From Alteribacillus iranensis (GTDB lineage Bacteria > Bacillota > Bacilli > Bacillales > Marinococcaceae), in the NCBI RefSeq assembly GCF_900113025.1, contig NZ_FONT01000008.1:1-64000 (forward strand): a stretch of DNA of 64,000 bases, given 5' to 3'. The notes below the pieces were generated by a model. That model made no database searches, was not told where the DNA came from, and was given only the letters and a program-made list of their open reading frames with translations. Position 1 is the first letter of the stretch. The number at the start of each line of letters is the position of its first letter. Shown in pieces: positions 60,379-64,000 of this stretch. The position numbers and the translations under genes are program-made.

Positions 60379-60455
60379 CTTGAGCCTCTCCCTTCAACGA
60401 CTGCAAATCGAATGTTTTATTTCTGAATGGCCCCGTTCGTTTCATAGCGTTTCTC

Positions 60456-60803
60456 TTATGTATGTATGATATTTTTTTTAAGCTTTGGCAGTTCTAAACA
60501 TAGAATAATTGTTGGTAACATCATCACGGCTATGTAGCCTAAAACTCTATATTCCACGTTCATTAATTCAAAACCAAACATAGTGATCGGAAACATGAGG
60601 ACAGTCATTAATAGAAATGGAAATATCATGATAGAATATAAGCCTTTTCCTTTTTTGTATGTAAAAACGGCGCTCCATTTTTCTTCATTCATATTAAAAA
60701 TAATTTTCATTGTTTTAAAGAGTAACAATAACAATCCAACATACAAGAAGGAACTGATGACTTCTAACACTATGTAAGAGACGACAAACAAGAATATCTT
60801 CAC
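60456..60803 (-). CDS. Small membrane protein, unknown function
   Basis: A 115-residue membrane protein with three to four hydrophobic segments. The GTG at 60803 has GGAGG nine bases upstream; a longer frame begins with TTG six bases earlier. KKNIIHT ends it. The family is not recognised. Confidence 0.5.
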   Translation of the reverse strand: MKIFLFVVSYIVLEVISSFLYVGLLLLLFKTMKIIFNMNEEKWSAVFTYKKGKGLYSIMIFPFLLMTVLMFPITMFGFELMNVEYRVLGYIAVMMLPTIILCLELPKLKKNIIHT

Positions 60804-60844
60804 ACACAATCACCTCCACTCATCCATTGGATCACCATAAGCAT

Positions 60845-60880
60845 GGAAAAACTCCCACTTGTATGCTTAAAGTGAGAGTT
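60845..60880 (-). terminator. Rho-independent terminator after the GNAT gene
   Basis: AACTCTCACTT/AAGTGGGAGTT arms with a nine-base loop, followed on the minus strand by TTTCC. It separates the GNAT gene from the downstream membrane-protein gene. Confidence 0.75.
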
Positions 60881-60900
60881 CTGATTAAATTGCACGATAA

Positions 60901-61332
60901 TCAATCAAGTTTGAGCTGGTAACAATACGCACATTTTTCAAAACCATAAATCTCATAAAACCGATGCGCTTCTTCTCGAGCAATACCTGTATCTAAAAAC
61001 ATGGCTTTACATTCTTTATCTTCTGCTAGTTTTTTAGCATGATCCATCAACATACGCCCGTACCCTTTCCCACGATCTTTTTCGTTAGAAATAATACTAG
61101 AAACGTAACAAGACTTTCCCGAATGCCAGAATGTATTAAAATATGTACCATGACAAAAACCTTTTACTTCCCCTTCATCATAAAGAAAAAATGCAAAATC
61201 ATTTTCATTTTCCAAGACTTCTTGATATACCTTTCTAACGGTGTCCTTGTCATAATCATTGGACGTCCATAAATTCTCAATGTAATCAAAAGCAATATCA
61301 AATTCTTCCATCGTTGCATTTTTAATTTCCAT
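60901..61332 (-). CDS. GNAT-family N-acetyltransferase
   Basis: A 143-residue acetyltransferase. The acetyl-CoA loop is NEKDRGKGYGRMLMDHAKKLAE, followed by FLDTGIAREEAHRFYEIYGF. The full fold is present. The acceptor is unknown. Confidence 0.85.
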   Translation of the reverse strand: MEIKNATMEEFDIAFDYIENLWTSNDYDKDTVRKVYQEVLENENDFAFFLYDEGEVKGFCHGTYFNTFWHSGKSCYVSSIISNEKDRGKGYGRMLMDHAKKLAEDKECKAMFLDTGIAREEAHRFYEIYGFEKCAYCYQLKLD

Positions 61333-61765
61333 GTGATCACTCTTTTCTTGTTAAAATTTTCGATGTTTTTTACATAACAATCGGCATCCCCTGGCAAGAG
61401 GCTACTACTATTGTAGCATGTTCAGAATTGACAACAAGTACTCGAGCCACTGTAATTAAAGCACTCGGAACAGTGCTGATTGTCGCTCCAGGCGAACGCT
61501 TCATAAGACATATTTTTAATGAATGTCTTGAATTCCTTGCTCTATGAACCTTTCATGCGACATGTTTTCCAAGGGATTTTTCAATGTTTTGTCCCATGAC
61601 CCTTCAATACAACCATTTATGGAATTAGAAATGGTTAAGCCGTTTCTTACACTAATGCCCCCCCCCGTTGGTTTAAGAAAGATTTAATTATACGATATTT
61701 TTAAGTGGAAAATGTCGAGTACGTTGCTGCTCGCTTTGCTAAGATGTATTCATGAAAGGAGGGAT
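61333..61765. other. Intergenic region upstream of the AraC/GyrI gene
   Basis: No convincing gene. A small hairpin AGCACT-CGGAAC-AGTGCT lies at 61460-61477 without a T-run, and a run of nine Cs at 61668-61676. The divergent GNAT and AraC genes flank it. Neither feature has a clear role. Confidence 0.4.
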
Positions 61766-62632
61766 ATGTTGTTAAAAGAATTAAATCAAGTCATTGACTA
61801 CATTGACGTTCATTTAACCGAAGACCTGTCTCTTGAAAACATTTCTGAGTATGCTGGAGTTTCCGACTACCATTTAAGAACTATATTTTTTCACCTTTCT
61901 GGAATGACACTCCATGAGTATGTAAAAAATAGAAAATTATCGGAAGCAAATAAGGATTTATTGAACGGAGAAAAAGTAACGGAGGTTGCTTTTAAATATG
62001 GTTATCAGTCAGCAGACGGTTTTACAAGAGCATTTAAAAAATGGTGTGGTTTTTTACCATCCGAAGTACTGAAAAAAAGGATCAGTAAAACATTTCCTAA
62101 ACTTTCATTCGTCATCACTGTAAAAGGAGGTATATCTATGGAATGTAGAATTGTAGACAAACCAGCTTTTTGCTTGGTTGGTGTAAGCAAACGAGTCCCT
62201 ATGCAATTTGAAGGGGTAAATAATGAAATTGTGAAGCTTGCGGAAAGCATAACGGAAAAACAAAGAAAAGAAATGCGCTCTCTCCAAAATATAGAGCCTT
62301 ATGAAATCGTAAATGCTTCTTACCACGCCGATGCAAATTTCCTAAAAGAAGAAGGATATTTAACTCACTTGATAGGTGTGTTAACCACTGAAAACCAAGT
62401 AAGTGATCAATTAGAGAAAGTACCAGTAGAAGCATGCACTTGGGCAGTATTCCCAAACGAGGGACCTTTTCCATCTACGTTACAAGAAACCATGGCAAAA
62501 ACATATTCAGAATGGCTTCCCACTTCCGATTATGAAATAGTCCAGGCCCCGAGCTTTTCTTTCACGAAAATGGATGAGAATAAAAAAGATTACGCGTATA
62601 GTGAAATTTGGCTTCCTGTTCGGAAGAAATAA
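61766..62632 (+). CDS. AraC-family regulator with GyrI-like effector domain
   Basis: A 288-residue regulator. Residues 5-105 contain the double helix-turn-helix of AraC proteins (LSLENISEYAGVSDYHLRTIFFHLSGMTLHEYV, then VTEVAFKYGYQSADGFTRAFKKWCGFLPSE). Residues 125-288 are a GyrI/effector-binding domain (ECRIVDKPAFCLVGVSKRV, TWAVFPNEGPFPSTLQETM). The design matches Rob/YdeE-like multidrug sensors. The start near 61766 follows AAAGGAGGG, with ATG three bases and TTG six bases beyond; either may be used. Confidence 0.88.
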   Translation: MLLKELNQVIDYIDVHLTEDLSLENISEYAGVSDYHLRTIFFHLSGMTLHEYVKNRKLSEANKDLLNGEKVTEVAFKYGYQSADGFTRAFKKWCGFLPSEVLKKRISKTFPKLSFVITVKGGISMECRIVDKPAFCLVGVSKRVPMQFEGVNNEIVKLAESITEKQRKEMRSLQNIEPYEIVNASYHADANFLKEEGYLTHLIGVLTTENQVSDQLEKVPVEACTWAVFPNEGPFPSTLQETMAKTYSEWLPTSDYEIVQAPSFSFTKMDENKKDYAYSEIWLPVRKK

Positions 62633-62691
62633 GAGACAGAAAGTCATTATACGCTGACCTTGATCGGATGTAATAAAGGTAGACTATCATT

Positions 62692-62727
62692 ACAAAAAAG
62701 ACCATAGGTGCTGCGAACACCTATGAT
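62692..62727 (-). terminator. Minus-strand hairpin terminator
   Basis: CATAGGTG/CACCTATG arms with a seven-base loop, followed on the minus strand by GTCTTTTTTG. It is a second terminator beyond the one at 62771, downstream of the 85-residue gene. Confidence 0.6.
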
Positions 62728-62770
62728 CTACAATAGCTTGCTTCCTTTCAAGAGGACCGGGATAGACGAG

Positions 62771-62813
62771 AATAAATCACCCATGAGAGCCACCAACTCA
62801 AGGGTGATTTATT
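62771..62813 (-). terminator. Rho-independent terminator overlapping the stop of the 85-residue gene
   Basis: Perfect 12-bp arms AATAAATCACCC/GGGTGATTTATT with a 19-base loop, followed by CTC. The right arm includes the stop codon of the gene at 62809-63066. Confidence 0.65.
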
Positions 62814-63066
62814 TGTGACAATAGGCTTTTGTAAGGTTCACACCCTGTTCCAAATGTAATATTCGTATATACGTGATACATTCAAACCGTCTTTCATATT
62901 GCCGCTGACTCTCCTTCAGCATACGTTTCATCTCAGCATTTCCGTCAGGTTCAAATTGTATAAAATGGTCATCCTTATTTCGTATAACAAGTGTAAATTT
63001 ACCTTTACCGGGAATAGATAACTGAAACACAGAGTTCTCTGTATTCATATTCGAAATGTGTTCCAT
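62809..63066 (-). CDS. Hypothetical 85-residue protein
   Basis: A small soluble protein, mixed charged and hydrophobic, with FQLSIPGKGKFTLVIRNKDDHFIQFEPDGNAEM (beta-like) and a helical MLKESQRQYERRFECITYIRIL. The family is not recognised. The ATG at 63066 has only a weak AAGAAGAG; an internal ATG (residue 7) is a possible start. Two terminators follow. Confidence 0.5.
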   Translation of the reverse strand: MEHISNMNTENSVFQLSIPGKGKFTLVIRNKDDHFIQFEPDGNAEMKRMLKESQRQYERRFECITYIRILHLEQGVNLTKAYCHK

Positions 63067-63362
63067 GAGCTCTTCTTAACTTTGAATGTTCCCATAGAAA
63101 TCACCGCATGAAGATACTCTTTTTCATTATATCTTGTTTTTTCGACGACCTACCAATAATTTATATAAGGAGGGTTACGCCAATTATCACACCGAAGGAT
63201 AGGAAATTCCCCCTCTACTGCTTTTTTCAGGAATATCTCGGTCCAAGTTTCTTTAGTCGATAATAATGAAGAAAAGTGTACTATTAATTTGTTCGTAAAT
63301 TGCTCATAGTAACTGTAGACAGTGTAAAAATAAATTTGAAATGTGGAAAGGAGATATTCAGT

Positions 63363-64000
63363 ATGGGAAAGCTAGATGGTAAAGTGGCAATCGTTACAGG
63401 GGCAGCACAAGGTATGGGCGCGATGCATGTTCGTAAATTCGTGGAAGAAGGTGCGAAAGTAGCGATAACAGATCTTAACCTTGAAGGTGCACAAAAACTA
63501 GCTGATGAATTAGGAGAAAACGCAATCGCTCTTAAATTAGATGTAGCTAATGAAGACAACTGGTTAGAAGTGGTAGAAAAAACAGAAGAAGCATTTGGTC
63601 CTATCAATGTGTTAATAAACAACGCAGGAATTGGTATCTTTAAAACATTAGAAGAATTAACGGTACAAGACTTTGAACTAACATTTAAAGTAGATGAGCT
63701 TGGTGTATTTTTAGGAATGCAAAAAGTGCTGCCTTCGATGAAAAAAGCAGGCGTAGGTTCTATTGTGAACATTTCGTCTGTAGATGGTTTGGTAAGTGCG
63801 CCAACAGCTATTGCATATAGTGCTTCTAAACATGCTGTAACAGGTATGACGAAAGGTGCTGCCACGGAGCTTGGGCAATATAACATCCGGGTAAATTCTG
63901 TACACCCAGGGATTATTAAAACACCTATGGCGGACCAACCAGATGTTGAAGAATATCTTAAACAACTTGAACAAGATATTCCGCTAAGAAGAAGAGCAGA
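63363..64000 (+). CDS. SDR-family dehydrogenase, cut by the window edge
   Basis: A short-chain dehydrogenase whose 3' end lies outside the window; 212 codons are visible. TGAAQGMGAMHV is the cofactor loop, NNAGIG the NAG motif, and the catalytic Ser-Tyr-Lys lies in NISSVDG...YSASKHAVTGMTKGAA; HPGIIKTPMAD follows. It fits the glucose 1-dehydrogenase/3-alpha(20-beta)-hydroxysteroid dehydrogenase group. ATG at 63363 follows AAAGGAG. The opposite strand has a 200-codon open frame that is only its shadow. Confidence 0.88.
   Translation, partial: MGKLDGKVAIVTGAAQGMGAMHVRKFVEEGAKVAITDLNLEGAQKLADELGENAIALKLDVANEDNWLEVVEKTEEAFGPINVLINNAGIGIFKTLEELTVQDFELTFKVDELGVFLGMQKVLPSMKKAGVGSIVNISSVDGLVSAPTAIAYSASKHAVTGMTKGAATELGQYNIRVNSVHPGIIKTPMADQPDVEEYLKQLEQDIPLRRRA

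Noticed and set aside
61668-61676. Run of nine Cs upstream of the AraC/GyrI gene
   Set aside because: It is outside the coding frame and about 90 bases from the start; there is no evidence of slippage control.
63284-63886. A 200-codon open frame on the minus strand
   Set aside because: It is antisense to a clear SDR gene on the plus strand (63363 onward, cut by the window edge), has no ribosome site and an unnatural Ser/Pro/Thr-rich product.
1-64000. CRISPR array, prophage, insertion sequence, rRNA or tRNA genes
   Set aside because: I looked for regular direct repeats, phage or transposase proteins and cloverleaf or rRNA signatures and found none.

Overview
The window is chromosomal DNA from a low-to-moderate GC Firmicute of the Bacillaceae type. 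The evidence is strong AGGAGG ribosome sites, frequent GTG/TTG starts, SigA-like promoters, a CatR/YodB-type HxlR regulator beside catD/catE homologues, a WalR box before an NlpC/P60-SLH wall hydrolase, and a YrzF-like kinase. There are no rRNA or tRNA genes, prophages, insertion sequences or CRISPR arrays. Everything here is inferred from sequence and recall of protein families; no database search was run.

Layout. 0-13.5 kb is housekeeping and stress: a DUF1801 remnant, a DHA2 drug exporter, an Est30-type carboxylesterase, an HMA metallochaperone with a P1B ATPase, Dps, a rhodanese-persulfide dioxygenase under CsoR/CstR-like operators, an endonuclease I homologue, flavohemoglobin, 2-oxoacid:ferredoxin oxidoreductase (two genes) and a 7Fe-type ferredoxin. 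13.8-40.8 kb is an aromatic-catabolism island, all on the minus strand. 41-50.8 kb holds an SLH/NlpC-P60 hydrolase, a PEP synthase/rifampin phosphotransferase gene broken by one in-frame TAG, a kinase-like protein, gamma-glutamyltransferase, a YbfB-like MFS transporter and a MocR regulator. 51-57 kb is electrophile and peroxide defence (catE, wrbA-like, catD, HxlR regulator, NfrA-like reductase, ahpC-ahpF). 57-64 kb has small and membrane proteins, a PD40-repeat membrane protein with an apparent AUU start and a sequestered ribosome site, a GNAT enzyme, an AraC/GyrI-like regulator and an SDR that runs off the window edge.

The main system. One SigA-like promoter at 38031-38003 and one terminator at 14687-14611 bracket 23 tightly packed genes, about 23 kb. 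They encode an extradiol dioxygenase, an atypical SDR, a TPP-dependent decarboxylase-like enzyme, an aldehyde dehydrogenase, an aspartate-dehydrogenase homologue, both subunits of a Rieske ring-hydroxylating dioxygenase, a BphB-like cis-dihydrodiol dehydrogenase, a twin-VOC protein, an SsuABC-like importer with two permeases, an MFS carrier, CoxG plus a three-subunit molybdenum hydroxylase, and a complete Liv-type ABC importer. Just upstream, a second unit encodes a LigI-like amidohydrolase, a meta-cleavage-type alpha/beta hydrolase and an IclR regulator. The steps that can be read are: import, hydroxylation (Mo enzyme and/or Rieske enzyme), dihydrodiol oxidation to a catechol, meta-cleavage, then hydrolysis of the cleavage product. 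The substrate is not evident, and no dioxygenase reductase is encoded in the window.

Other points worth a look: two symmetric operators around the persulfide dioxygenase promoter; twin TTACTTTTYGTAA elements at the catD/HxlR divergent promoters; a perfect WalR box; a CPG-motif P1B ATPase; and three small genes of 31, 47 and 56 codons.
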